DNA of 64,000 bases. Source: Proteiniclasticum sp. GTDB taxonomy: Bacteria > Bacillota > Clostridia > Clostridiales > Clostridiaceae. Positions 49,958 through 58,777 of this stretch are shown one piece after another. The notes under the pieces are model-generated. The model did not search any database. It was not told the DNA's origin and saw only the letters and a list, made by a program, of their open reading frames with translations. The DNA is taken from NCBI RefSeq assembly GCF_003514505.1, contig NZ_DOPX01000026.1:124001-188000 (forward strand). Reading direction: 5' to 3'. The stretch's first letter is position 1, and each line of letters starts with the position of its first letter. The position numbers and the translations under genes were made by a program.

Positions 49958-51253
49958 CTATTTTGCCAACTCCACCATGGCATTGGCATAAATTCTGGCA
50001 CAAGTCATCAAATCTTCGATGAGAATATATTCATCCAGCTGATGGAGGGTGTCTTCTCTTCCTGGAAGAAGCGGTCCAAACGCCACGATGTTCTTCATCA
50101 TTTTCGCGTAAGTTCCACCACCAATGGCAAGAGCTTCTCTCTCATCTCCAGTCTCTTTCGTATACACGCCCATGAGTTTTTCAATGAGTGGTGTATCCTT
50201 CGGGAAATACAGGGGGCCGTCATGTGCCATGACGTCAAAGGTGAATCCTTCTTTTTCAAAAAGTTCCCTGATTCTCTCTGTGACTTCCTTTTCCTTCACG
50301 GTAACTGGATACCGGATGTTGATGTATGTGTCCAATGTGTCTTCTGTCAGTTTGATTTTACCAAGATTCAGAACTAGCTTTCCTGAAGGTTCATCTTTAA
50401 AGTCCACCCCCATAGCTTTTCCGTCCAAATCCTTTGCAAGATTATACTCGAGCACACTTAAAGTGTCCTTAAGGGATTGAAAATCCTCATTTTGCACCAT
50501 ATGGGAAAGCAGCATGGAAATAGCATTCTTCCCTTTGTGAGGTGTGCTGCCGTGGGCAGATACGCCTTCGAAAGCAATGGTCTTCTCTTCATCACCTTTT
50601 CTATAAGTCACTTTAGCAGCATCCGGCACCATATTCACAGCCTGTCCGCCTTCCAGTGAAAGAATAGAATGGTTCTCCAGCTTTTTGGAAAGCTTGATCA
50701 CTAGAATCCCCATCTCCGCATGAATGGCTGGAAAATCAGCATCCGGTGTGAATCCTGCCACGGGCTGTTTTTCTTTTTTCAGATATTCTTCAATGTCCGG
50801 TCCACCGGTTTCCTCACTGGTGCCGAATATAAGACGGATCTTATGCTTCAGAGGGATACCAGCTTCTTTGATGGCGATGAGTCCATGAAGCGCTGAGACC
50901 ATAGGTCCCTTGTCATCCATGGTGCCTCTTCCGTAAATACGATCTCCGTGGACTTCTCCCAGGGGATTCTTGGTCCAACCGTCTCCCACTGGAACCACAT
51001 CCAGATGTCCAAGAACAGCCACATAGTCTTCTCCGTCTCCATACTCCACAACCCCTGCATGTCCATCCACATGGAAGGTCTTGAAGCCATAGCCTTCCGC
51101 CATCTCCAAAGCTGCTTTGAGCGCTTCATGCACCGCTTCTCCTTGAGGCATCCCTTCCTTCACTTCGCCTTTTACGGACTCAAAAGACACAAGTTTCAGC
51201 ACATCTTCAATGAGTCTGTCCTTGTTTGACTCGATTATTTTCCTAAGTTCCAT
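49958..51253 (-). CDS. pepV: M20 family dipeptidase PepV-like
   Basis: A 431-residue zinc dipeptidase of the Sapep/PepV subgroup. Metal and catalytic motifs: GHLDVVPVGDGW (about 81-92), RGTMDDKGP (about 109-117) and SEETGGPD (about 143-150), plus the C-terminal His region GGGTYAKMM. It is somewhat shorter than PepV of lactic acid bacteria (about 470 residues). It lies between lepB and ftsH with gaps of 43 and 10 bp. Confidence 0.87.
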   Translation of the reverse strand: MELRKIIESNKDRLIEDVLKLVSFESVKGEVKEGMPQGEAVHEALKAALEMAEGYGFKTFHVDGHAGVVEYGDGEDYVAVLGHLDVVPVGDGWTKNPLGEVHGDRIYGRGTMDDKGPMVSALHGLIAIKEAGIPLKHKIRLIFGTSEETGGPDIEEYLKKEKQPVAGFTPDADFPAIHAEMGILVIKLSKKLENHSILSLEGGQAVNMVPDAAKVTYRKGDEEKTIAFEGVSAHGSTPHKGKNAISMLLSHMVQNEDFQSLKDTLSVLEYNLAKDLDGKAMGVDFKDEPSGKLVLNLGKIKLTEDTLDTYINIRYPVTVKEKEVTERIRELFEKEGFTFDVMAHDGPLYFPKDTPLIEKLMGVYTKETGDEREALAIGGGTYAKMMKNIVAFGPLLPGREDTLHQLDEYILIEDLMTCARIYANAMVELAK

Positions 51254-51296
51254 TGCAATCCTCCATTAATCTGCATTCCTATTTTTTCACTGCACT

Positions 51297-51842
51297 CTAT
51301 TTTAAAAAACCAAAATCCTCTAGAGGCAGAATCCGAAGTCCACCTTTTCCAATGACCTGATCCTCATGAATATAAGGCTGCTGCCAGTATCTGGCGTCAT
51401 TGGAGGTTTTTCTGTTGTCCCCAAAGAAGAGCAGATGATCTTCAGGTACTGTGAAGGTTCCGGTAAAGCTGCTTTGATTCACCACATAAGGCTCTTCCAC
51501 CAGATATCCATTGACATATAGAATCCCTTCTTTCAGCTCCACCACATCTCCAGGAAGCCCGATGAGTCTCTTGATGAGAAGCATCTCCTTCCCGTCTTCT
51601 GTAAACAGTTCTTTCGATCGGAAAACCAGTATATCTCCGCGTTCGAACTGATCCTTATTGTATACTTTTCTTACAAAAATCTTATCATCCACATTGATGG
51701 TCGGAATCATGGAGCCTGTGGGCACTTCTATGCGGAACACCACAAAGGTATTGATAAGAAAAGCCAGCAGCAATGCCGTCACAATGGGAATCACCCATTC
51801 TTTCACCACGTAACTGATTCTGTTCTCTGTTTTTTCTGCCAT
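51297..51842 (-). CDS. lepB: signal peptidase I
   Basis: A 181-residue Gram-positive type signal peptidase that cleaves exported preproteins. One N-terminal helix (about 15-33), catalytic Ser in PTGSMIPT, catalytic Lys in LIKRLIGLPGD, and the FFGDNRKTSNDARYW block. Small size is typical for Firmicutes. First gene of the operon with pepV, ftsH and helD. I could not place its promoter with confidence. Confidence 0.94.
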   Translation of the reverse strand: MAEKTENRISYVVKEWVIPIVTALLLAFLINTFVVFRIEVPTGSMIPTINVDDKIFVRKVYNKDQFERGDILVFRSKELFTEDGKEMLLIKRLIGLPGDVVELKEGILYVNGYLVEEPYVVNQSSFTGTFTVPEDHLLFFGDNRKTSNDARYWQQPYIHEDQVIGKGGLRILPLEDFGFLK

Positions 51843-52123
51843 CTAAAAGACCTACTTTCAAAAATTACTACAAACTCATTGTAAACAACATTTCTCAAAA
51901 ATCTATTAAAAACATCTGGGAAGAAGAATTCTTCTCTATAGTACAGTATAGCACAGGGCACTCTCTTTTTTGGCATTTTCCGGTGGGTACCACAGTTTTT
52001 TTCGGAATTCTATCGATATAGCTTCCACTTCTTAAAAATGCATGGATGCTAGAGAAGTCAGCCCCAAAAATGATTCCTCTCCTATGTAAAAACTATGATA
52101 TGATAAATTCAGGAGGTGAAAAA

Positions 52124-52510
52124 ATGAAAAATTTTCTAAAAGAATTTAAAGCATTTGCTGTGAAAGGCAATGTGGTGGACTTAGCTGTCGCTGTAATCAT
52201 TGGAGGAGCTTTTGGGGCCATTGTCACATCCTTTGTCAATGACCTGGTCATGCCCCTCATTGGCGCAATCTTCTCAGTCCCTGATTTTTCCACATTATCA
52301 TTCACAGTCAACGGCACAGCCATCATGATCGGACTCTTCATCCAGGCAGTGGTGAACTTTCTTATTGTTGCTTTATCCATTTTTATAATGGTCCGGGCAT
52401 TGAACCGATTCAAAAAGAAAGAGGAAGCAGCACCTCAAACTCCACCTGCACCGAGCAAAGAAGAGCTTCTACTGACAGAGATCAGAGACCTTCTGAAAGA
52501 AAGAAGATAG
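52124..52510 (+). CDS. mscL: large-conductance mechanosensitive channel
   Basis: A 128-residue MscL: amphipathic N terminus (KNFLKEFKAFAVKGNVVDLA), first membrane helix (about 15-40) with the conserved VAVIIGGAFG, periplasmic loop, second helix and a charged C-terminal bundle ending in LLTEIRDLLKERR. The start is ATG 52124 after AGGAGGTG. It opens under osmotic downshock. Single-gene unit with terminator. Confidence 0.95.
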   Translation: MKNFLKEFKAFAVKGNVVDLAVAVIIGGAFGAIVTSFVNDLVMPLIGAIFSVPDFSTLSFTVNGTAIMIGLFIQAVVNFLIVALSIFIMVRALNRFKKKEEAAPQTPPAPSKEELLLTEIRDLLKERR

Positions 52511-52528
52511 CACTTATGACATCCATTT

Positions 52529-52558
52529 AGAGCATACGGTAACTGTATGCTCTTTTTC
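52529..52558 (+). terminator. terminator of mscL
   Basis: AGAGCATACGG, loop TAA, CTGTATGCTCT, TTTTT. Confidence 0.88.
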
Positions 52559-52725
52559 CTGCAGTAAAATGTCTTTATTCTCTATAGAGAATATCTGATT
52601 CTTTTCTGATATATGCCCTGGTTACCTTTACTATAGCACTTCATTTTGTTATATTTTAAACATGAGCAGTGTATCACTTGATCCACTGCGTTGATCTAAT
52701 TTTCACGGGGAGGAAAGCAAAAGCA

Positions 52726-52749
52726 GTGCTTTTGTATGAAACAGCATGA
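52726..52749 (+). other. possible seven-codon leader frame before the ABC exporter genes
   Basis: The only good ribosome binding site before the ATPase gene (GGGGAGG, 52707-52713) is 33 bases from its ATG. A GTG at 52726 opens a seven-codon frame whose TGA overlaps that ATG as ATGA. Alternatively a hairpin AAAGCA/TGCTTT could bring the site closer. Both are guesses from layout. Confidence 0.3.
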
Positions 52750-53474
52750 TTGAAATCAAAAACGTCACAAAGGTCTATGGCGGTAAAGTGAAGGCCGTGG
52801 ATAATCTCAGCCTGACACTGAAGCCTGGTGAAATCTTCGGATTTTTAGGGCCAAATGGCGCAGGAAAAACCACCACCATCAAGATGCTTACAGGCATCAC
52901 CGATCCTGATGGCGGAGAGATTCTCGTAAATGGCATCGACTTGTCTAAAGATCCCATCCGTTATAAGAATCAGTTCGGATTTGTGCCGGACAGTCCGGAT
53001 ATTTTTCTCCGTCTGAAAGGTATTGAGTATCTCAATTTCATGGGCGATATCTATCAGGTGGACAGCACTCTACGAAAAGAACGAATCGAAAGCCTCGCAA
53101 AACGGTTTGATATGGAGAATGCTCTTAATGACTCCATCTCCAGCTATTCCCATGGTATGAGACAGAAGATCATTCTCATGGGCGCTCTCATCCATGATCC
53201 AAGTCTTTGGATTCTCGATGAGCCCATGACAGGACTTGATCCAAAATCCTCTTTCTATCTGAAAGAAATGATGAGAGAGCATGCCGACAAAGGAAATGTG
53301 GTTTTCTTCTCCACCCACGTGCTGGAAGTGGCAGAAAAGGTCTGTGACCGTGTGGGCATCATCAATAAAGGAAAGCTTATGTTCTGCGGAACCATGAATG
53401 AACTTCGGGCAATGGTCAGTGAAAATGAAGGTCTGGAGCAAATCTTCCTGGAGATGACGAATGATGAAGAATAA
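52746..53474 (+). CDS. ABC transporter ATP-binding protein
   Basis: A 242-residue ATPase of the ABC-2 exporter type. Walker A is GPNGAGKTTT (about 35-44), the signature SYSHGMRQK, Walker B LWILDEPMTGLDP and an H-loop STHVLEVAE. The permease gene follows with a 14-nt overlap, so they form a transporter. Substrate is unknown; such pairs often export peptides, lipids or antibiotics. Confidence 0.9.
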   Translation: MIEIKNVTKVYGGKVKAVDNLSLTLKPGEIFGFLGPNGAGKTTTIKMLTGITDPDGGEILVNGIDLSKDPIRYKNQFGFVPDSPDIFLRLKGIEYLNFMGDIYQVDSTLRKERIESLAKRFDMENALNDSISSYSHGMRQKIILMGALIHDPSLWILDEPMTGLDPKSSFYLKEMMREHADKGNVVFFSTHVLEVAEKVCDRVGIINKGKLMFCGTMNELRAMVSENEGLEQIFLEMTNDEE

Positions 53475-55140
53475 TCTCATAACTCTCACGAAAACCATGT
53501 TCAAGAACGATGAGACCTTAAACAACCTGACCAGTAAGGGCTCCAAAAGTTCTTTCCTGAAATCCAAATGGATGATGATTCTTTTTGTTCTGGGCATTGC
53601 AGTTCTCATGGGGCTGTCCTTCGGTTTTATGCTGGCGGACCTATATGATGCTCTGGCCGCTGCAGAACTGTCGCATCTCATTCCAAGACTTCTTGTTCCT
53701 GCAGCAGGCATCATGGTCTTCATGTTTGGTATTTTTTATGTGATGAATGTGTTCTATTTTTCCAAGGATGTGGAAAATTACCTTTATCTTCCTGTACAGG
53801 CAGGTGAGATTCTAGGTGCAAAATTCCTGGTTTCCCTCATCTATGAGTATTTCATCATCCTCGTTTTCTTCCTTCCTCTGCTTACTGTGTATGGCATTAA
53901 GGATGGAAGCGGGATCCTCTACTATGTCTATATGCTGGTTTCTCTCATTCTGATTCCTGTTTTCCCCTTGGTTGTCGCCTCTATCATCTCTATGCTGATC
54001 ATGAGGTACAGCAGCAAGTTTAAGAACAGAGACCGGTTCAACATGATCGCAGGAATCCTCAGTCTTGTGGTAGCTTTGGGCTTCAACTTCGGACTGCAGT
54101 TTTTCACCCAAAGATTCACCGGAGACCCTAATTTGGCCATTGGAGACATATCAGAGCTTCCGGTGTTTCAGATCACTTCCTGGGTGTTCCCCACGAGCCA
54201 TTTTGCCACAGAAGGAATCCTTGCGTACAACTCTATAAGCGGACTGTTCAGCATTCTCATCCTTCTTTTGATCACTGTTTTATCCTTCTTCTTGTTCTAT
54301 GTCTTGGGGAACCTTCTTTATTTTAAAGGGGTCATCGGCATCTCCGAATCCAAGGCCACACGAAAAGCGCTGTCCAAAGAAGAGATGGAAAAGGGTTCAA
54401 GAAGAAAGCCCATTCTCTTCTCCTATGCCCTGAAAGAGCTGAAGCTGATTTTAAGAACTCCAGTCTACTTTTTAAACTGTGTGCTGATCAGCCTCATCTA
54501 TCCCCTGTTCATTCTCTTCCCGTTTCTCATGGGATCTGGAGAGGATAAGGCAGAGCTTGAAAGTGTCTTTACCATGCTTCAGGGATTTGACAGAGGTTCC
54601 CTTCTTCTTGGAATAGTGGGTGTGGGATTCTTAATGGGTTCCATCAACATCATTGCTTCTTCTGCCATTTCAAGGGAAGGCAAAAACCTGTACTTTCTGA
54701 AGTACATTCCCGTTCCATACATGACGCAGATCTATGCAAAGATTGTCAGCGCCTTTTATGTGGAAGCTGCCGCGCTTGTGATCTTCTACGGAATTGTTTT
54801 TTATCTGTTCCGTATCGATCTTGTATTCTTTGTGCTTTCTCTACTCATCGTCTTTTTGGCTTCTCTAGTGATCAATCAGATTGGGATTTTTCTCGATATC
54901 ACCTGGCCGAAGCTGAACTGGGATACAGAGCAGAAAGCGGTGAAGCAGAACTTCAACTCCGTGATCCATATGTTCCTGGGGTTTGGTCTGGTGGCCCTTA
55001 TGATATTCCTTGCAATGAAAGTGCAGGTATCTTTATATGTGGCCTTCATGGCAAGCCTTTTAGGTCTTCTTATTCTTGCACTGGTTCTCCATTTCCTTCT
55101 GACCAGGCATGTGGAAAAACGCTTCAAGGCTCTTTCCTGA
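53461..55140 (+). CDS. ABC-2 type exporter permease
   Basis: A 559-residue membrane protein with about twelve predicted helices, arranged as two related halves (a break with charged loop KATRKALSKEEMEKGSRRKP near residue 300). It overlaps the ATPase gene and is followed two bases after its stop by a small membrane protein. Codon use is like its neighbours. Confidence 0.85.
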   Translation: MMKNNLITLTKTMFKNDETLNNLTSKGSKSSFLKSKWMMILFVLGIAVLMGLSFGFMLADLYDALAAAELSHLIPRLLVPAAGIMVFMFGIFYVMNVFYFSKDVENYLYLPVQAGEILGAKFLVSLIYEYFIILVFFLPLLTVYGIKDGSGILYYVYMLVSLILIPVFPLVVASIISMLIMRYSSKFKNRDRFNMIAGILSLVVALGFNFGLQFFTQRFTGDPNLAIGDISELPVFQITSWVFPTSHFATEGILAYNSISGLFSILILLLITVLSFFLFYVLGNLLYFKGVIGISESKATRKALSKEEMEKGSRRKPILFSYALKELKLILRTPVYFLNCVLISLIYPLFILFPFLMGSGEDKAELESVFTMLQGFDRGSLLLGIVGVGFLMGSINIIASSAISREGKNLYFLKYIPVPYMTQIYAKIVSAFYVEAAALVIFYGIVFYLFRIDLVFFVLSLLIVFLASLVINQIGIFLDITWPKLNWDTEQKAVKQNFNSVIHMFLGFGLVALMIFLAMKVQVSLYVAFMASLLGLLILALVLHFLLTRHVEKRFKALS

Positions 55141-55141
55141 C

Positions 55142-55504
55142 ATGGAGAAAAAGCTGCGTAGAGATCTGATGGTAAAAGGGCAATTCAGAAAAGGGAACAA
55201 AGACGTATTTGACATCGGCAGCCGCTCCTTCACCATCTCAAAAGAACTGAGAAGAAGCTTAAGAATACGCGATGTGCTTCTTGGTTTCTTTACGGTGATT
55301 TTTACCTTTCTATATTTCAAAGCGGGAGAAAAATATCAGGATATCCTTCTGAAAGAAGCTGGTGGAAAAGTAATCCTGGAAGGAATCAGCTTAAGCTTTA
55401 TGTTTCTTTTCGCACTTCTTCTGATGTTCTTCACTGTTTCTGCATTTCTGATTCCAAAGAATCTTCAGGAGCATCTTACGGAGTACGAAGAGACCTTCTA
55501 CTGA
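55142..55504 (+). CDS. small membrane protein of the ABC exporter operon
   Basis: A 120-residue protein with a basic N terminus (EKKLRRDLMVKGQFRKGNKD) and two predicted helices (about 49-65 and 85-108). The ATG at 55142 is two bases after the permease stop, so translation is probably coupled; there is no strong site of its own. Perhaps an accessory subunit. Unknown family. Confidence 0.65.
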   Translation: MEKKLRRDLMVKGQFRKGNKDVFDIGSRSFTISKELRRSLRIRDVLLGFFTVIFTFLYFKAGEKYQDILLKEAGGKVILEGISLSFMFLFALLLMFFTVSAFLIPKNLQEHLTEYEETFY

Positions 55505-55547
55505 GCACATCAAAACCCAGGCCAAAAGAGACTGAAAATGTCCTTTT
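55501..55547. repeat. direct repeat, copy 1
   Basis: About 47 bp beginning CTGAGCACAT and containing AAAGAGACTGAAAATGTCC recur at 57494-57541 with roughly nine in ten bases identical. The copies bracket the MerR-RDD gene and its small neighbour. Confidence 0.75.
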
Positions 55548-55570
55548 CGCCCGGGTTTTCCTGTTTTTCA
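55512..55570 (+). terminator. terminator of the ABC exporter operon
   Basis: AAAACCCAGGC (55512-55522) pairs at 10 of 11 positions with GCCCGGGTTTT (55549-55559) across a 26-base loop, then CCTGTTTTTC. It overlaps direct repeat copy 1. Confidence 0.7.
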
Positions 55571-55590
55571 CCTTATTTTAAAGATTCCTC

Positions 55591-55621
55591 TTGACTGTGA
55601 AGCCCCTCGACACCCTACAAT
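55591..55621 (+). promoter_or_regulatory. 19-bp-spacer promoter of the MerR-RDD gene
   Basis: TTGACT (55591-55596), 19 bp, TACAAT (55616-55621), 30 bp before the ATG. An over-long 19-bp spacer is the hallmark of promoters activated by MerR proteins, which twist the DNA to realign the boxes; this points to autoregulation. Confidence 0.65.
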
Positions 55622-55650
55622 AGTGACAAAGAACACCACTGGAGGTATAC

Positions 55651-57102
55651 ATGAAGATCAAAGAAATCGAACTGCGCTCTGGGATGGACCGGGCAAACAT
55701 CAGATATTACGAAAAAGAAGGACTGCTTCAGCCTGAAAGAACGGAGAACGGATATCGGGAGTACAGTGAAAAAGATCTCCAGCAGCTGCTAAAAATACGG
55801 CTCCTTCGAAGTCTTCATTTCAGCCTGGAAGACATCAAATCTCTGATGCAAAAAAAGACAACGCTCTCCTTCCTTCTGAAAAACCAGATCCGTTATCTGG
55901 AGTCTGAAACTGAGGATGTGCTCTATGCAAAATCCCTCTGCGAATCCATTGTTTCAGAAGGTGCCACCTTCGAGACCTTGGATGCTGAGAAGCACCTGGT
56001 AAGCATAGAAGACGTAACCTCAAAATCTTCTTCAGAGTACTTCAATGTTGATTTTGAGATTCCACATGTCTTTGAACCCATAAGACGTTTTGCAGCAAGA
56101 ACTCTGGACATGGCACTGTACGGTACCCTTATTATTTTTCTGAACTATTTCATTCGAGGTGAATATTCTCCAACTGACAGCTTAAGCTACACCTTTCAAA
56201 ATATCCTCACCATCCTTGTGATGATTATGATATTGGAGCCTATACAGCTGAAGCTGTTTAAACGAACCTTCGGAAAATGGATCATGGGTCTTTATATAGA
56301 AAACCTTAATGGTAGCGCGCTTTCTTATGAGGATTCTTTCAGAAGAACCCTTCATGTCCTTGTTAGAGGTATGGGACTGTTCATTCCTCTGGCCGATCTC
56401 ATTTCTCTTGGAAGCAGCTTTGACAAGCTGAGAAAAGGTGAAATCCTAAGCTGGGACAGAGGACTTGCTTACAGAATGAAAGACAGAAAAATTTATCGGT
56501 ATATCATCGCATTTGTGCTCTTTTTCTTCATCAGCATTTCAGTCATCATCATACCATTTTTGCAGAATATCCCCCCTAACACAGGTGCACTGACTGTAGA
56601 AGAATTTTCTGAGAACTTCAGATACTACCAGAAGCTTCATGACATGGATTTCGATAATTATGTGATGAACAATTTTGGAAAGTGGGAAGAGAAAGAGGCG
56701 GATGATCGTTTGGAATATCTTCCAGATGCAGTAAAATACCCTCATTTCCGTTTTCGTATGAATGATCATATCGTGAAAGAAGTGAACTTTAGTGTGACTT
56801 ATGAGGACAACCCGTTCTGGGTTGAAAACTATAGAGATATGATGATTCTAGCAAGTCTCTCCTTTACGAATGCTGATGAGTCCATGAACATTGTTGAAAG
56901 AGCTCTATTATCTGGTGAGATCATCATGAGATTTTACGCTGAAAACTTCAAGTCACACACCTTCGCTACAAAAAACGTAGAGATCTCCAGCATGGTAGAG
57001 TACGATGGATATGAGAAATCCATTGAGATTCTAGAACCAATAAACCGGGAGAGAGAAAATTATTACCATCATGAATTCTTTGTCAGGAGAACAGCACCAT
57101 AA
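55651..57102 (+). CDS. MerR regulator fused to an RDD membrane domain
   Basis: A 483-residue fusion. Residues 1-70 are a MerR-type winged helix (SGMDRANIRYYEKEGLL, ENGYREYSEKDL), 70-120 a helical dimerisation segment, 145-285 an RDD-type membrane domain with ARTLDMALYG, FGKWIMGLYIEN and LSWDRGLA, and a further helix near 287-308 is followed by an outer domain of about 175 residues. Thus the DNA-binding part is tied to the membrane, and the outer domain may sense a signal. It lies between direct repeats at 55501 and 57494. A single-chain sensor-regulator is the simplest reading. Confidence 0.85.
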   Translation: MKIKEIELRSGMDRANIRYYEKEGLLQPERTENGYREYSEKDLQQLLKIRLLRSLHFSLEDIKSLMQKKTTLSFLLKNQIRYLESETEDVLYAKSLCESIVSEGATFETLDAEKHLVSIEDVTSKSSSEYFNVDFEIPHVFEPIRRFAARTLDMALYGTLIIFLNYFIRGEYSPTDSLSYTFQNILTILVMIMILEPIQLKLFKRTFGKWIMGLYIENLNGSALSYEDSFRRTLHVLVRGMGLFIPLADLISLGSSFDKLRKGEILSWDRGLAYRMKDRKIYRYIIAFVLFFFISISVIIIPFLQNIPPNTGALTVEEFSENFRYYQKLHDMDFDNYVMNNFGKWEEKEADDRLEYLPDAVKYPHFRFRMNDHIVKEVNFSVTYEDNPFWVENYRDMMILASLSFTNADESMNIVERALLSGEIIMRFYAENFKSHTFATKNVEISSMVEYDGYEKSIEILEPINRERENYYHHEFFVRRTAP

Positions 57103-57247
57103 ACCTAATCGTCTTAACAGTGAACTTGAATAAGGATTTCTAATGAGAATCTATTTCGTATGGATGCTTTTATAATTCAACTTCAAATCGTAGTGACTCA
57201 ACTGCTTAATCATTAGGGGGAACACAATTATTGATATTATTGTATAT

Positions 57248-57487
57248 TTGCTTCTAGAAGGCCTTATTGAAGCAATCTCCTACGCTTCAAAGCCTAAAGA
57301 AACCTCTAGAATTGTAACTATTTCAATACTTGCTCTGATTATCACGACCATGATGGTATTCCTGATTCTCTCTTACTTGGCAAGAGCTGATCAGGAGAAA
57401 ATGATTGTATTGCTGCTATTAAGTGGTTTAACCGCTTTCACCGCTTATGATTTTCAAAAGGAAAAGAAAAAACAGAATGCATTTTGA
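57248..57487 (+). CDS. small membrane protein with doubtful start
   Basis: About 79-85 residues with two predicted helices (IVTISILALIITTMMVFLIL and MIVLLLLSGLTAFTAYDF) and a lysine-rich tail. The TTG at 57248 is 27 bases after the only ribosome binding site (AGGGGG, 57215-57220). The site is at the ideal distance from ATT 57230, which would add DIIVYL before LLEGLIEA. ATT is a rare start codon, so either it is used here or the gene has mutated. Unknown family. Confidence 0.5.
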   Translation: MLLEGLIEAISYASKPKETSRIVTISILALIITTMMVFLILSYLARADQEKMIVLLLLSGLTAFTAYDFQKEKKKQNAF

Positions 57488-57493
57488 TACCAA

Positions 57494-57541
57494 CTGAGTA
57501 CAACAAAACCCAGGCTGAAAGAGACTGAAAATGTCCATTTT
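57494..57541. repeat. direct repeat, copy 2
   Basis: Second copy of the element at 55501-55547. Here the right arm of the terminator hairpin has decayed (reads TAACTCCGGTT), so it is unlikely to terminate well. Confidence 0.75.
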
Positions 57542-57600
57542 AACTCCGGTTCTTACAGATCATTCACTCTTACCTTTCTTGCAAATGAGGAGATGTAGCG

Positions 57601-57804
57601 ATGAGGCAAAAGAATAAACAAACGAAAAAGGATCTGGCTCTTGATATTCTATACATCTTTATAGTTTTTTTCTGGATATATGGAGTTTGGACAAATAAGT
57701 TTGTTCAAGATGGAACAAATATCTTTCTTGTATTGATTGGAGGCGCTTTTTTCCTTCAAGGTGTTTTCGGAATCAGAAAATACTATTTGCAGAATAAACC
57801 ATAA
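57601..57804 (+). CDS. small membrane protein, 67 residues
   Basis: Two helices (LDILYIFIVFFWIYGVW and FLVLIGGAFFLQGVFGI) between basic ends (RQKNKQTKKD and RKYYLQNKP). GAGGAG precedes the ATG and a perfect terminator follows, so it is a complete small gene. Unknown family. Confidence 0.65.
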   Translation: MRQKNKQTKKDLALDILYIFIVFFWIYGVWTNKFVQDGTNIFLVLIGGAFFLQGVFGIRKYYLQNKP

Positions 57805-57809
57805 AAATA

Positions 57810-57858
57810 GAGTCGTTTCAAAACTAGGTATCTAGTTTTGAAACGACTCCTTCCTTTT
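57810..57858 (+). terminator. terminator after the small membrane protein at 57.6 kb
   Basis: GAGTCGTTTCAAAACTAG (57810-57827) pairs perfectly with its complement at 57832-57849, followed by CTTCCTTTT. Confidence 0.85.
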
Positions 57859-57976
57859 ATCTGACAATAAAAATCTAAATTTTTATGTATTACAGAATAA
57901 ATGAGTAAATTTCTATTTTGCTCTTAGTATAAGACTTAATATAGATGTTCCCGAAATCTCTTCAAAGTTAATCAAA

Positions 57977-58546
57977 TTATCGGGTTGTCATTTCAATCAT
58001 TTTCAAAAATTCATCCGTTCTAATTGGAGCATAATCTCTTAATTTGACCCCGGTTGATGCTTGCTGAAATAAATGCCCTTCTCTTTCGACAAATCTTCCT
58101 TGGTATGCACCAACAATATAATATTTCTGGTTATATTGAGTTAGAAACAACACATAGGATAGCTCATCGTTTAAATAAGGGATCCCTCCCAAAACTTCTT
58201 CATCGCCACCAACTTCTTCAATAATTTCTATCCTATCACCAGATTTAAGGTTTCCTTTGACTGCGGATTGAACTTCAACCAAGGTATGTACTTGAGGATA
58301 TCCATCAAGCATTTCTATACTGTTCCCTAATACATTCACTTTTATTATATCATCAGAGTCAGATGTAATATCCTTTATGCTCCTATATATTGTTTGAAGT
58401 TCTCCAGGAGTGTCAGGATAAGTTTCTTCAAAATTTATTTTACGAATTGTTTCGTCTGATACATCATATCCTTGCTGTTTTGAACATGCCCCTAAGAAAA
58501 CCATAAATAACAGTATCATCGTAATTACGAACATTTTAGATTTCAT
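57977..58546 (-). CDS. putative lipoprotein (58.0 kb)
   Basis: A 189-residue lipoprotein; lipobox VFLGAC ends at Cys21. The mature part has VLGNSIEMLDGYPQVHTLVE and SAVKGNLKSGDRIEIIEEVG, a pattern seen in uncharacterised Firmicute lipoproteins that carry a small beta-barrel-like fold. I do not assign a function. No neighbour is close on the same strand. The 231-bp spacer upstream (58547-58777) shows nothing I can support. Confidence 0.72.
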   Translation of the reverse strand: MKSKMFVITMILLFMVFLGACSKQQGYDVSDETIRKINFEETYPDTPGELQTIYRSIKDITSDSDDIIKVNVLGNSIEMLDGYPQVHTLVEVQSAVKGNLKSGDRIEIIEEVGGDEEVLGGIPYLNDELSYVLFLTQYNQKYYIVGAYQGRFVEREGHLFQQASTGVKLRDYAPIRTDEFLKMIEMTTR

Positions 58547-58777
58547 AAATGATAACCTCCATTATGTTTTGAAACATCCTTGAAAGTACATGATTGTGAA
58601 AATTAAATACTATTAATATATAGACCTAATCCAGGAAACATCATCGCTTTGCGGGGTTTTTAGAGACGTATACCGAGCTGAGTATTCATACATTAAAGGT
58701 TCACTTACAAAAACATGCTTTAGCCCGAGAATATGCCCCTTAACATTTGACCTTCAATCTAAATAATAGTGAGAAGT

